DNA of 64,000 bases from Opeltia flavorubescens. Lineage: Eukaryota > Ascomycota > Lecanoromycetes > Teloschistales > Teloschistaceae. Below, in pieces: positions 45,652 to 57,255 of the stretch (its first letter is position 1; the number at the start of each line of letters is the position of its first letter). The stretch spans positions 434,001 to 498,000 of the forward strand of contig KE546980.1 of assembly GCA_000442125.1 (NCBI GenBank), given 5' to 3'. Under the pieces are notes generated by a model that did no database searches, was not told the DNA's origin, and saw only the letters and a list, made by a program, of their open reading frames with translations. The position numbers and the translations under genes are program-made.

Positions 45652-47902
45652 TCACATCCGGAATACCCCAAACGTTGTTTCTTTTCCCGACCCAACCTTT
45701 GCCGCTCTCAAAGCTTGGCCAAGGATATCTCGCGTATGACTTGGTGGAATTACCCCATCATCCCATAATCTTGCACTCGCAAAGACCGCCTGGCTTTCAC
45801 GCTCAATCCTAGCCTTCAACTCCGGATCAACCGTCTTACCGACCGTCTCCATGACAGCGGATAACTGCTCCGAGCCCATGACACCGATCCGAGCATTTGG
45901 CCAAGAAAACAAGAAACGCGGCGAATATGCGCGACCACTGCCAGATTTCTCTCATCAGTAAAACGCCCCTTTGTGGGGACAAGATTAGAAGGTTGGCAAA
46001 GAAAACTCACCACATTCCATAATTCCCCGCCCCGAAGCTCCCTCCTACCACCACGGTGAACTTTGGCACCACGGCACAAGCGACGGCCGTGACCAATTTC
46101 GCGCCATTCTTAGCAATGCCGCCATGTTCGGCTTCGGCGCCAACCATAAAGCCGCTGATATTTTGGAGGAAGAGTAGAGGGATATTGCGCTGGGTGCAAA
46201 GTTGGATGAAGTGTGCGCCTTTCAGAGCGGAAGAGGAGAAGAGGATGCCATTATTGGCAATGATGCCAACCTGGTAGCCATGGATGCGGGCGAAGCCTGG
46301 AAAGTGTAAGCGGAGTGATCATACTTTCAGAAGGTACGCAGCCACAGGCAATTGCACGACTTCAAGGATGGATGCCAAATCGAGGGGGAAAGGGGGACGA
46401 TGACGAACCAGTAACGAGAGTCTCCCCATACTCCTTCTTAAACTCCGCAAATTCACTTCCATCCACGATCCTCGCTATGATCTCCCTAGCATCGACCTGC
46501 TGCCTGAGATTCGCTCCTAATATCCCACCTAACTCCTCGGCATCATATAGCGGCTCCTTTACCTCCCTTTCTTGCACGACAGCATCCCTACCGGTCTTCA
46601 TTTCATAGTTCAAGTTCGCGACAGATCTCCTTCCCAACACAATAGCATGCGCATCATCCACGGCACTGTAATCCACTACCCCACTGATCTCACTATGCAC
46701 CTTCCCGCCCCCTAAGTCTTCCGCGCTCACGACTTCGCCAGTTGCAGCTTTCACGAGTGGAGGCCCTGCGAGAAATATGGTGCCTTGGTTTCGCACGATG
46801 ATGGACTCGTCGGACATGGCCGGGATATAAGCGCCGCCAGCGGTGCAAGGGCCGAGGATTAGCGAAATTTGGGGAATGCGGAGGGAAGACACTGGGAGCA
46901 GGGTGGTTATTAGTGCTTGCTTTGTCTTGGTCGGCAATGAGGATGCGGAAGCAAGAGAGGGGTTCAGGGACGGGGAATATGCTTGATAGAACTCTGGAGA
47001 TCCCTGGGAAAGGGGAAGGGAAAGAACGAACTCCGTGCTTGGTTGTAGAAGATGCGACCGAAGTGATCGCGGTCTGGGAAGACGTCGGCTTGGTGAGGTA
47101 AATTTGCGCCACCGGAGTCGACGAGGTAGATACAAGGGAGACCTTTCAATTGTGGATATCATGTTAGCCCCTGGTCCAGTATGCCTTATTTTTCTGGATA
47201 GAGGTCCCTTGGCACGGTGATAGGGGACAAGGACATACGATTCTCCTGCGCAATAGCCTGAGCGCGAAGATGTTTCTTGACGGTTATGGGGTAGTATGTT
47301 CCGCCTTTGACTCTGTACCCCTTTCTCAGCGAGCTCCGTAACAGAAAAGGGAACGTTTGAAGGAGGCGTACGTGCTATCGTTCGCTACAATCATACATTG
47401 TACTCCCTGCACGGTTCCCACGCCTGTTATGATAGCACCTGCGGGGACGTCTTCGCCAGGGTACACTTCGTGTCCTGCCAAAGCTGAGAGCTCGAGGAAA
47501 GGGGTGCCGGGGTCGATGAGTGCGGTGATGCGACTGTGTTCGTGATATTGTCAGAATCCCATCATGAAATAGTTGGCACAGGAAAAGAAGAGAAGAGATA
47601 TCGTACTCTCTAACCAGCATTTTCCCCCTACTGATGTGCTTTTCCCTCGCTTTCTCCGATCCTCCCTTCTCGATTTTCTGGTGCAGGTCGCGCAATTGCG
47701 CCATGAGCTCGTCGTATTGGGATACATTTTGTTTGTACGTTGAGGATGATGTGTCGATATTTGTGGGGAGGATGGAGAGCTGTCTGGCGTGGTGGGCGTA
47801 GGTGTGTGTTGCAATTGAGCGGAGGAGAACGGAAGGGAGAAGGGAAGGTGGTGGGCCGATGCGTTTAGGGAAAAGGCGGGCAGGGCGGAGAAAGACCCCC
47901 AT
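45652..47902 (-). CDS. MCCB: Methylcrotonyl-CoA carboxylase beta subunit, mitochondrial
   Basis: Seven exons fit: 47902-47607, 47533-47372, 47312-47239, 47142-47032, 46891-46409, 46296-46011 and 45937-45652, giving 565 residues. The N-terminus is a basic targeting sequence ([18 protein letters not shown]). The carboxyltransferase domain shows [107 protein letters not shown] and [20 protein letters not shown]. The last part has [20 protein letters not shown], the family end. The enzyme carboxylates 3-methylcrotonyl-CoA in leucine breakdown, together with the biotin-bearing alpha subunit, which is not in this window. Two introns use GTTCGT donors. Confidence 0.95.
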
Positions 47903-48433
47903 TGTTTAGCTTACATATTAGGGACCTAGACACATGATTTGACTTCGTCAATTGTTACAGAGCTTCTCGGATTACAGCAGAGTACTTGTATGAGACATTG
48001 AAGGAAGGTTGACCATGCCGATGATAGCCGAACGTGCCGAGGTTACTCCGTGGGATTGGCGCTTGAATAGCTTTATTGATTCACCCATGCTCAGTCAAAT
48101 TTCTGCCACGATTGGCTAACATAACATCTTACATTAGACCCTAGGAACACTCAAGAGCGGCTTCTTAAAGATTCTGGTGGCTGGAAGCTCATCTCATTCC
48201 ATGCGTGCGGGGAGCACAGCAAATGGACGAAATCAGCCGGCCTTTTCAATGGCCACCCCTATCAGTATTAAACGATCGACCTTCACGATGACAGCTGTGC
48301 GAGAAATGAGACTCTTCAATTTTGAATCCGAATGGGGTATCTGATTTTACTTCCTCGCTTCAATAGTACGATTACTATGTGTCGCCGCATCAGGCGGCCT
48401 TCAAACTTCTATGTATGGATTTCCGTCACCTCG
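47903..48433. other. Intergenic region
   Basis: Promoter of the MCC beta gene plus the 3' end of RSR1. No gene, repeat or tRNA is seen in 531 bases. Confidence 0.45.
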
Positions 48434-49422
48434 TCATAAGATGGAACAAGTGATTCCTTGAGGTCGTTGTGATCTTCCGCGTCCGCGCCCCTTGTTGTTG
48501 TGGTGGTGTTGTCGATGCCTATGACCTGGCCTATCCCGCGGCTTCCTTGATCCCCTCTCCATGTCCCGTATGGTAGAAGTTGCTGCGTCTTTGCGGATGA
48601 TCTGCCTGCAGAGGTCCACAAATGCTTCGTCGACGTTGGCTCTTCTCCTTGCACTAGTCTCGTAATAATGTACGTTCCCCCAACTTTGGCTGACCGCGAA
48701 CGCGCGTGCCCTTGATACAACCCGTTCGTCTTCCAAATCTGATTTATTGCCCACTATGACCAGTGGGACTTGAGCGTCGTCTTTGATACGGACGATTTGA
48801 TCTCGGAGTTCATGGAGTTCGGTGAGGGAACTGAGGGAGGTGATGGAGAAAACGAGGAGGAAACCTTGACCGGATTTCATGTAGAGCTCGCGCATCGCAG
48901 CTGTCGGCCAGTCAGTCTATCATATCCCCTGCAATGTACAATGTCTCAACCTACTGAATTGCTCCGTACCAGCGGTATCTAATCTACACGCCGTGAGTTT
49001 TGTGCCAACGTATTATGAGGACTTCGAATTACATCTCTAGTATACATTGCTTTCCCTAGACAATTGTTAGTGCGGGGAAAGATTGGTTGAGAGTAGGAAG
49101 ACGAACGTCGACCTCAATCTGCTTTCGATACGAATCTTCAATGGTTGGGTCGTAACTTTCTATCCACACGTTTTGGACGAATTGTGCTGCCGCATTCATA
49201 AATCGGTGCAGGCAGAAGAAGGAATAGGAAGTTGCGAANCAGTCAAACAGCTTTTGCCAACACCACCTGATATCTCGAAAGTCAATTATCGGTCCTTTGG
49301 AAAATGAGGGCAGCAAGCATTACCGGCCCCGAGGACGACAATGTGATACTCCCTCCTCGACGCAATGTTAGCCTTGTCCGAGGCGAAATGGAGGAAAACG
49401 GGAGTAGATACCTCTGCGACAT
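48434..49422 (-). CDS. RSR1: Ras-family GTPase RSR1 (Rap-like, bud-site/polarity)
   Basis: Seven exons fit: 49422-49412, 49355-49324, 49266-49240, 49186-49107, 49055-49033, 48983-48955 and 48900-48434, giving 222 residues. The chain starts [20 protein letters not shown] (P-loop), then [20 protein letters not shown] (switch I), [20 protein letters not shown] (switch II), [15 protein letters not shown] (NKxD) and [16 protein letters not shown]. The tail is polybasic and ends CSIL, a CAAX box for prenylation and membrane binding. RSR1/Krev-1 directs Cdc42 polarity and hyphal growth. Odd points: an 11-base first exon, tiny exons of 23-32 bases, and an N at 49239 exactly at the donor of intron 3, where G is expected. 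Confidence 0.93.
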
Positions 49423-50693
49423 TACGAGATTAGCAATTACTCTCCAGCGTGACGATGGTCCTCGAAGGCCTCAAATGTGGAATTCATAGAGGAAGCAGGG
49501 AGAATTAAGCGGTGAGTGCCGAGGCTGATGGAACCATGGAAGAAACGAATAGGGCGAATCGGTACTCGTTAAGATCAACGTGTTGTCGGCAAGGTCATTT
49601 GGCGAGTGGAGGTTCAGGCCGAGTAAACCAGGCAGTAAACTTTAGAGGGGAACAGAAAAGAGATGCGGTCAGGTTGTGGTAAAGAAATGGTACGTTGCCG
49701 CCATTGATGGACTCGTCCAATGCAGTGCAGTCAAGATGCAATGGGTATGGAGCGCTTGCGTGGATCTAGAACTGTTGCCGTTACGGGAACTAAAACCAGT
49801 GAGCCGGAAGCGAGGTCGACATGCCGATTCCTGGGCTCATTGGTTCCCCCAACCCATTTCTTCGGGTCACATTTTCCCCTCTGGTTCTCGCATCTTTACA
49901 CCGAAGAATATTCCATCCCGATTTGGAAGTTGCATGGATAGATATGGACGATACGTACAATCCGATGTAGGATATTGTCACTTTTTGTTCTGGCTGTCTC
50001 GGTCTCTCCGATGCGGACAAGCCATCGAGTTCGCTTCGACTCTTCGACTTAACGATTGCAATTCTTGGCTCAACCGAAATGGTTAACACACTATCTTCAG
50101 GACGACCTCCTGGTCAAAACCGAACCTGTCATTCTATGTTTACACTATGATGCATGACATAATATGTCTCACAGATCGAGGAGAAGCTAGTGAGAAGTGG
50201 AGAAGAGATATGAGCCAGTGGGTCAGTAAAGTATTCCCACAATCCATTATGTGCATTTCACCCATTTTTTTTTATTCATGCGGACGCCCGCATATTTAAA
50301 AAGACCATTGTTGCGACTGGGCCTCGGAACACAACAAATTTAGGTAAAGCTTTGTAGAGATCGACGTGGAAAGTATCATTGAATGGTCTGGAATCTGAGG
50401 ATGGGGCGAACTTCGTGGCAACTGATCCTTTCATTGCATATCCGTGTTTTCATAAAATGGTTAATACGTGCGATAAGAAGAGAATGACGATTCTTATTAT
50501 GACACAGAACTGACACATTGTTCTCTTGGTAAGTATGAGGTAAACGCAACCGCAAATTCGATCGAGTCTCCTCCAAGTCTGGATTGACATGACGTCAAGG
50601 ATGTCCTAAATCTTGTCTGAAGAGTAGTAGAGGGGTAAATGTATCCAGAGACACATTCTATGTAACAACATACTAGATAGAAACAATCAAAGT
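49423..50693. other. Divergent intergenic region of about 1.27 kb
   Basis: Between RSR1 (minus) and the MetX-family gene (plus). A 136-codon plus-strand frame at 49676 overlaps other frames and has no recognisable features. A poly-T run lies near 50261. Likely holds the long 5' leader of RSR1. Confidence 0.4.
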
Positions 50694-51761
50694 ATGCCTT
50701 CTTACGACAAAACCGGTATCGAATATTACGACATCTCCTCCTTCAACTTCACTTCTGGCTTTTCAAACCCAATTCGTATAGCCTACCGCTCGTACAATCC
50801 TTCCGCGCCCAAAAAGGTTCTCATTCCAACTTGCTATGGCGGCCGTATAAACACAACCCTAGCCTTCACTTCCCCCGATCAGTGTCTCTCCTCCCACCAT
50901 GTTGTCGTTGTTGCGATGCTCGGCAATGGCGAGTCGTCTTCACCCTCCAACGACACCCAATTCCCAAAAGATCTGGATTACCGCGACCAGATCAATGCCC
51001 AGTATGAGCTACTAACCAAACATCTTAATATTAAGGAGATCGAAACCGTCATAGGTTTCTCAATGGGCGGCCAGCAAGCGTACTACTGGGCGTGCATGTA
51101 CCCTCGGTTCATGAAATACGTAATTCCTATCTGTGGTTCGGCGAAAACGAGCTTGCATAATTATGCCTTTTTGGAAGGTCCGAAAGCCGCGTTGATCAAC
51201 AGCGTTGATTACGAGGATGGGGCCTTTCGGAGTAAGGGGACCAAACCCGTTCGCGGCCTCCGAGCTTTCGGGCGCACTTACTGTGCTTGGGCGATGAGTG
51301 CGCCATGGTTCAGGCAGAGACTGTTTGAAAAATTGGGTTACGATAACCCGGAAGACTTTATCAGAGGGCAATGGGAAGATCCATTTGAGAGCTGGGACGC
51401 AGAGGATCTGCTAATCTTGGCAAGGATGTGGCAAGCTGGTGATATTGGAAAGACCAATAAGGATGGAGATTACCTCAAAGCGTTGGAGGGGATCGAGGCG
51501 AAGATGCTGGTGATGCCTTCGAAGACGGATACCTACTTCCCGTAAGTCATTCCATCCACTGGGCGTAGCTTGTGTACGGTGCGAAGGTGGCTGATCGACT
51601 TCAGGCCTGAAGACAGCGAGACGGAAGTCAAGTACCTGAAGCACGGCGAATTGGCTGTAATCGAAACCGTTTGGGGACATATGGCTGGAGGGGGCGCCAA
51701 TGCCGAAGATACGCGGTGGATGAATGATAAGATAGCAGAACTTCTCGATATCAAATCTTAG
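50694..51761 (+). CDS. Alpha/beta hydrolase of the MetX (homoserine acetyltransferase-like) family
   Basis: Two exons, 50694-51541 and 51605-51761, give 334 residues. The fold shows the nucleophile elbow GFSMGGQQAYYWACMYP (Ser, about residue 125), the acidic residue in PSKTDTYFPPEDS and the catalytic His in WGHMAGG, the arrangement of MetX relatives. The N-terminus (SFNFTSGFSNPIRIAYRSYN) matches fungal homologues that lack the long insertion of true homoserine acetyltransferases. Such proteins are often annotated as homoserine O-acetyltransferase-like; some act in secondary metabolism as acyltransferases. No signal peptide, so cytosolic. The start is the first ATG with the conserved N-terminus. 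The exact reaction is not known. Confidence 0.85.
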
Positions 51762-52437
51762 CGATTTGGACTGAGTATCTTTTTGAGTGGTGGTCGATAG
51801 TGTTCTTTCTTCCGCACTGTTACGGCAATGTACAACAGAAATCATGAAGATGATTGAATTCAGTATACCGGCTGAACGGAGCACTATTGTACAGCGCTTG
51901 TACGGGTCAGGGCCAAAGACCCCTGGAGGTGAGACATCGCAGTAGAATAGGTAGAGATAAAGAGAAAAGATAAGGAAATGAAAAAGTGTAATTAAGATAT
52001 TCGTCAAGCAGGGCAAGTTGGTCCTTTTTTCACTCCCCTTGAACAATTTCACCCCTCTCCTTGGCTCTATCATTAATTTGACGTTCAATCAGCAATGATA
52101 CCTTGAGATTCAACCGTAACTACCCTAGTTTGTCATCGCTGCGATTCCGAATCTTTTTTTACAGCGGTGTTATGAGATCTACTTAATGTCCATACCTGAA
52201 AAGGAGTAGCTCTAGGAAGGTGAGAGATTGATCTGGAGGCGGAGATTAGACACAGGCGCTAAAAGCGGAAGATCGTCAGCGGCAGGTGCGGGAAAGCTTC
52301 ATGTGGTCTTATCTACGTTTCAAACTTTTGAAGCTGTCCTTGTGACAACATCTGTACAAGGCATTTGTGTTAAGTCAACAGACCATTAAATTACATACTC
52401 ATTCAGACTCAGATGCCCCATTGTCTCGGTTGCTGAT
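51762..52437. other. Intergenic region
   Basis: 3' end of the MetX-family gene and promoter of the transporter gene. Nothing else supported in 676 bases; a minus-strand frame at 51411-52088 is a shadow. Confidence 0.4.
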
Positions 52438-54229
52438 ATGTCGGCGTACCTCGCCATCAATGGCGACGGTGAAAATCACGATGTTCGGCCTGGAAGCTCC
52501 AATTCTCATCGAAGCATACGGTATAGTTTGCCTGAGGCGATCTTGATCATCTAAACCGCGACTGACAAATGACTAGTCAACGATCCTCTCGAGGGCGCAA
52601 AGATGTGGGCATTGTCGGTCAAGCCAGCTGGCTTAGCAGCGTCATCAACCTTGTCAATACCAGTATGAAAGCTATCTAATCGTCTGCGAAATATCCCTGA
52701 CATTTTACCAGTCGTTGGCGCCGGAGTGCTGGCAATGCCTCTAGCTCTTTCACGCATGGGGATACTGCTTGGAGTATTCGTGATGCTGTGGGCGGGCCTT
52801 ACAGCAGGCTTTGGTCTCTATCTTCAGACCAGATGCGCCAGATATCTCGAGCGAGGATCGGCCTCCTTCTTCGCTCTGTCCCAGATCACCTATCCCAACG
52901 CTGCTGTCATATTTGACGCTGCAATCGCCATAAAATGCTTTGGGGTTGGCGTCAGCTATCTCATCATTATTGGCGACCTGATGCCCAGCGTTGTTGAAGG
53001 CTTCAGTGACAATGCAGCCAGAATCAGCTTTCTGGTTGATCGACATTTCTGGGTTACCGGTTTCATGTATGTCGTCTTCCATCCGAGGTCATCCCTGTCA
53101 CTAACCACATGCTGTAGGCTTGTCGTCATCCCACTTTCCTTCTTAAGGCGGCTAGATTCTTTGAAGTACACCAGCGTTATCGCTTTAATCTCCATTGGTT
53201 ACTTGGTCATTCTTATTGTGGCACACTTCATCAAAGGTGATACAATGGCGGATAGGGGTCCCATCAGGGTACTTCATTGGGAGAGCGCTGTGGCAACACT
53301 GAGCAGCTTTCCGGTCATTGTATTTGCGTATACTTGTCATCACAATGTGCGTATACAAGACTCCCAACCAAAATGACAGAGTATTTGAAGACAGCTAACC
53401 AAATGTGCAGATGTTCTCCATCCTTAACGAGATAGGCAACAACTCCCACTTTCGAACCACAAGTGTTGTCGCTGCAAGTATAGGATCTTCGGGTTTTGTC
53501 TACATGCTCGTCGCTATCACCGGCTATCTTTCCTTCGGCAACGCGGTAGCCGGCAATATTGTCAGCATTTGTAAGTTTTCCGATACATATATCAATCATT
53601 CAAGGTCTCAATTAACAAATTTAGATGCGCCAGCCATCAGTGCTACCATTGGCAAAGCAGCTATCGTCATCCTTGTCATGTTCTCATATCCCCTCCAAGT
53701 TCATCCTTGCAGAGCTTCCGTCGATGCGGTCCTCAAATGGCGCCCCATCAAGCGCTCAGAATCCCCACAATCATCACCATCTCGATTCGCCTCATTACTA
53801 CCCTCTTCGAAGTCCGGTCCCCCAAACCGAGGTGACGGCATGGGCGAGACCCGTTTTGCCGCAATAACTACTGCCATCATCGTCCTGAGCTACATTGTCG
53901 CCATGACCGTTTCTTCCCTAGAGAAGGTACTTGCGTATGTTGGAAGTACCGGAAGCACCAGCATTAGTTTCATTCTACCAGGATTGTTTTACTATAAGAT
54001 CTCTTCGCCTGATTCGCCGTCCCATCAGAGGCTGATGAAGGAGGATGACGACGAAGAAGAGGATGAAGGAGACGAAGACGAAGGCCTTCTCGGCGGAGGC
54101 GGATTGAAAGCAGGACTCTGGAGGAAGAGACTGCTGCGGAGATTGAGCCTTGCATTGGCTATTTATGGCGTCGTGGTTATGATCACATGCTTGGTCACCA
54201 ATACCCTTTTTGTTGTCGCACCGCATTAA
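52438..54229 (+). CDS. Vacuolar amino-acid transporter (AVT5/6/7-like, AAAP family)
   Basis: Six exons fit: 52438-52520, 52577-52662, 52712-53066, 53118-53346, 53411-53570 and 53625-54229, giving 505 residues. The first helix has the family signature WLSSVINLVNTIVGAGVLAM. Further helices: SRMGILLGVFVMLWAGLTAG, AAIAIKCFGVGVSYLIIIGD, SVIALISIGYLVILIVAHF, LSSFPVIVFAYTCHHNMFSI, GFVYMLVAITGYLSFGN, AVIGKAAIVILVMFSYPLQ-like PLQVHPCRAS, and a C-terminal set. A loop near 250-270 faces the vacuole. A long acidic insertion (EDDDEEEDEGDEDEG, about residues 455-469) lies before the last helix. AVT6-type proteins export acidic amino acids from the vacuole; this substrate is inferred. Confidence 0.88.
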
Positions 54230-54403
54230 CAGTTGGGAACCAGCCAAGTGCTTGGGCATCGTTTTATTCTAGCATAGCGTGGTAAAGGCCCAGGGTATAT
54301 GCATATAGGATTCGCCTTGTTTTTACATCTGTGTTACAGCTTTCCCCGAACCTGACGCCATCGTATTGTCCTTGAACGCCTTAAGATAGCATGAAAAACT
54401 TCA

Positions 54404-54896
54404 TTATTCGGTCTTCCCTCCCTCTACTTGCGGCGGCCCATGATATTTCGGCTCCAGTAATCCGAGCTGTACATTCATTCAGCACCTGCTCCATTCCCCT
54501 ATCAAGTTCCAACTCGGATCCAAAATACATACCATGCTCAATAATCTCCAAGCCGGGTCACTGGGCTGCGCACCCACACCTAACCAGTACTTCGCTCTTG
54601 ATATATCAAGTTTGATGTCTTTGATCGCCTTTCCTTCGCCCGAGGGTGGTGGTTTAGGTATAGGATCGTAGGTGCCTATGAAAACGCCAATAACGATGCT
54701 TGAATTAGCAATTGCTCCCAGGTGAAAGGTGGTAGGAAATGTGTCGAGAAGGGCGGGAATTGGGAAGAGGGAAAGGACACCAACCGAGAACTTCGAGGGG
54801 TTTGCTATTGCGCGCGGTGCGAGCTTGGGCGACGACGATGTTGTAGAAAGGCGCGTTGCGTTTGCCGAAGCGGGCGAGGCGGATCTTGAGGACCAT
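54404..54896 (-). CDS. MRPS16: Mitochondrial ribosomal protein bS16m
   Basis: Three exons, 54896-54785, 54675-54533 and 54466-54404, give 105 residues. The chain is the bS16 fold: [80 protein letters not shown], then [20 protein letters not shown]. The first intron has the unusual donor GTTGGT; the last exon (20 codons) is needed for the conserved LEPKYxxPP end and corrects a run-on reading that would add unrelated residues. It works in the mitochondrial small subunit; as in many S16 proteins the N-terminus itself serves for import. The NAD(P)HX epimerase gene starts 393 bases away on the other strand. Confidence 0.92.
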
Positions 54897-55288
54897 GGGT
54901 TGGCGATGTGGATAACTCAGAACTTAGTGTCGTTTCGTCAATTGAGGTGAGGTTCTATAGATATCTCCGATGCTGTAGGGCTGAGGTCTGCCAGCAGATG
55001 ACGTACAGTTACGCGTGCACAGCTTTGATCTCGAACAAATACAGATGATAAACTAATGTCAATTACTCTTCCACGTAGAATAGTAAAATCTGATTACTGT
55101 TATACCATTCCCACTACTCTCACTGAATTTCGACCGTTCTCTACTTTCCGCTGTAGCAATATCCCCACTGGAAAGACCAGGAACCTCTCGTCTAGAAATC
55201 TAGATACAAAAGGCCAATTCTTTAGAGCTCAGTCATATAGACATTTTCATTACAGCAACAGGATGTCTTTGAGGGTAGACGTTTTTCA
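54897..55288. other. Divergent promoter of bS16m and the NAD(P)HX epimerase
   Basis: A 392-base interval. On the plus side an open frame from 55056 reads like a targeting region (RPFSTFRCSNIPTGKTRNLS, SYRHFHYSNRMSL), out of frame with the epimerase ATG at 55289. It may be an alternative first exon or chance. Confidence 0.4.
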
Positions 55289-56334
55289 ATGCTAGCATCT
55301 GCCCAGTTGCTGACGATCTCAAAGACACTCAACGCCAAGGATGCTACTGACCTGGATAAAGATCTCATGAGCGTGGGTGCTTTTTCACTAGATCAATTGA
55401 TGGAGTTGGCTGGTCTTTCTGTTTCTCAAGTTGGTGAGCTTGGCCTTTCTGCGTTGCGATATTATTGGCGCTTGAAGTTTGACTGTCGCCAAGTCTATCG
55501 GGTACATCCTCCTGAAAATGGAAGAAGAATATTGATAGCTGTTGGACCGGGAAATAACGGTAGGTTCGTCTGAATCGGATAGTTGTGTCGGGCTGAAATT
55601 GTGTAGGTGGTGATGGTCTGGTGGCTGCCAGGCATCTATGGCATTATGGCTATCAACCTACGATCTTCTATCCAAAACAGAGTAAAAACGAGTTATACCA
55701 GGTCGGTCTCCCTGATTGACTATGTACTGGACACTTATCGTTCGGATGCTAATCGTCCAACGTATAGAGGCTATCAGAACAACTGAAGAACCTTGGTGTG
55801 CCATTTACAGACGACTTTGAAGGAGCCTTGAAAGAGACAGACCATGTTGTCGATTCCATATTTGGTTGATCCGCCAAATTAACAACCCATAAATGATATT
55901 CACTGAAAAGGATCAGGTTTCAGCTTTTCAGGAGAAGTCCGTGAGCCTTTCGCAGCAGTCATTACCGCGCTTGAGAACACCGAAGTACCCGTAACAGCCG
56001 TTGACGCACCTTCCTCATGGAGCATCGAAGAGGGGCCACCAAAATCAGGGCCGGGGGCCAAATTCAACCCAGAGAATCTTATCAGTCTGACTGCGCCCAA
56101 GCCACTAGTAAGCCACTTCAAGGGCAAACATTTTGTGGGAGGAAGGTGAGTCAATGATAGGATCATGAAATCCTTCTCAGTCTCTGGAGGCTAACAATTG
56201 GTAGATTTCTTCCTCCATCTGTGGCGAAGAAATATAATTTGGATATTCCAGATTACAAAGGGGTAGATCAGATTGTAGAGCTACCAGCTGGGCAGAATGC
56301 TGGGCAAGACAAAGTATCCGTATTTATGGAGTAA
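55289..56334 (+). CDS. NNR1: NAD(P)HX epimerase (YjeF_N domain)
   Basis: Six exons fit: 55289-55433, 55494-55559, 55607-55701, 55768-55864, 55917-56145 and 56205-56334, giving 253 residues. Signatures: [54 protein letters not shown] and [17 protein letters not shown], which form the YjeF_N Rossmann-like fold and its Asn/Asp active site region; later [35 protein letters not shown] and [20 protein letters not shown]. The enzyme epimerises R- to S-NAD(P)HX so that the dehydratase can repair it. Intron 4 has the unusual donor GTTGAT. A targeting region may be encoded upstream (55056), so mitochondrial import is possible. The ATG at 55289 is chosen because it opens the conserved N-terminus. Confidence 0.9.
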
Positions 56335-57255
56335 AGATGGGCACGCGCTGACGGTATCGCAGTAGGGCAAATGCTTTGCAAGCCTTTGAGCTTCCGGAAG
56401 TTAAGGCTCAGTGAGCGTGTATTGAGATCTGTGTCTTCCATGCATATACAAGCCTGTGAAATGCTTTTTTTTTTGTATGACATTAAGACTCATCCACATT
56501 GCAATGTTGAGGGGGGATGTCCTCCACCATGGCAGCAACTGCAATTCAAACATTGGTAGGGACCTAAAAAACAGAAATTACTTACGATAAGGTGGGGTTC
56601 TTTGGTAAATGAAGTCGATCTATCGACTTCAACGTATGGATCCTGATTCTGAGAGCCCGGGGAGATTACTGACCAGAGACTGTTATGCTGGAGGTCTTTC
56701 ACTACCAACCTCAGGAACCACAGCTATCTCATATGCTGGGACCCAATTGGGGAGCCAGTATGGCTCCCAATTACTGCGAGTGCCGTCGCAATCCAGATTA
56801 GAACATGAGACTATGGTTTCCAGGCCGGCTACTATGCATGCTATTATTGCAAATCGGTCTCCGACAGTCCATTTGCGATATCTAATTTGCTCGGACAGTA
56901 CTATGGTGAGTATAGAGGATTGCAAAGGGTCTCCTTGTGATTTTCCTTAAGCAAAACTTGGAAATCTTGGATAGGAGGAACTCAAGACGCCGACTCCGGA
57001 ACTTCCTCCAGAATCCGAGGTGCCGAACCGGTCACATGGCTTTCACCAACGGAGCCTTGACCCGATCTACAACTATGTTGATAGAAGAAGATGTCATCAT
57101 TCATACATATGGAACGGCTCAACAAACGCCTGTTGTGCATGCCAGGGTTCGTGATCAATGCTCATTGCAACTAGAAGCCGTGTCGCCGAATACTATGCTC
57201 CGCATCTTCTGCCAGTTCCAGACATATCAGAGGCTTACACTAATCGAAATATGCA
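56335..57255. other. Stretch upstream of the first RBR gene with unresolved coding potential
   Basis: Two overlapping plus-strand frames cover 56609-57308. One reading after a possible acceptor at 56980 gives a plausible-looking run with cysteines (RRRCHHSYIWNGSTNACCAC). I could not build a consistent gene model, nor connect it in frame to the RBR protein, because an in-frame stop lies just before 57256. Confidence 0.3.

Noticed and set aside
49676-50089. 136-codon plus-strand frame and its minus-strand partner
   Set aside because: No features; likely chance frames in the RSR1 upstream region.
55056-55295. Frame that reads like a mitochondrial targeting sequence before the epimerase
   Set aside because: It is out of frame with the epimerase ATG and I found no good intron to join them; kept only as a note.
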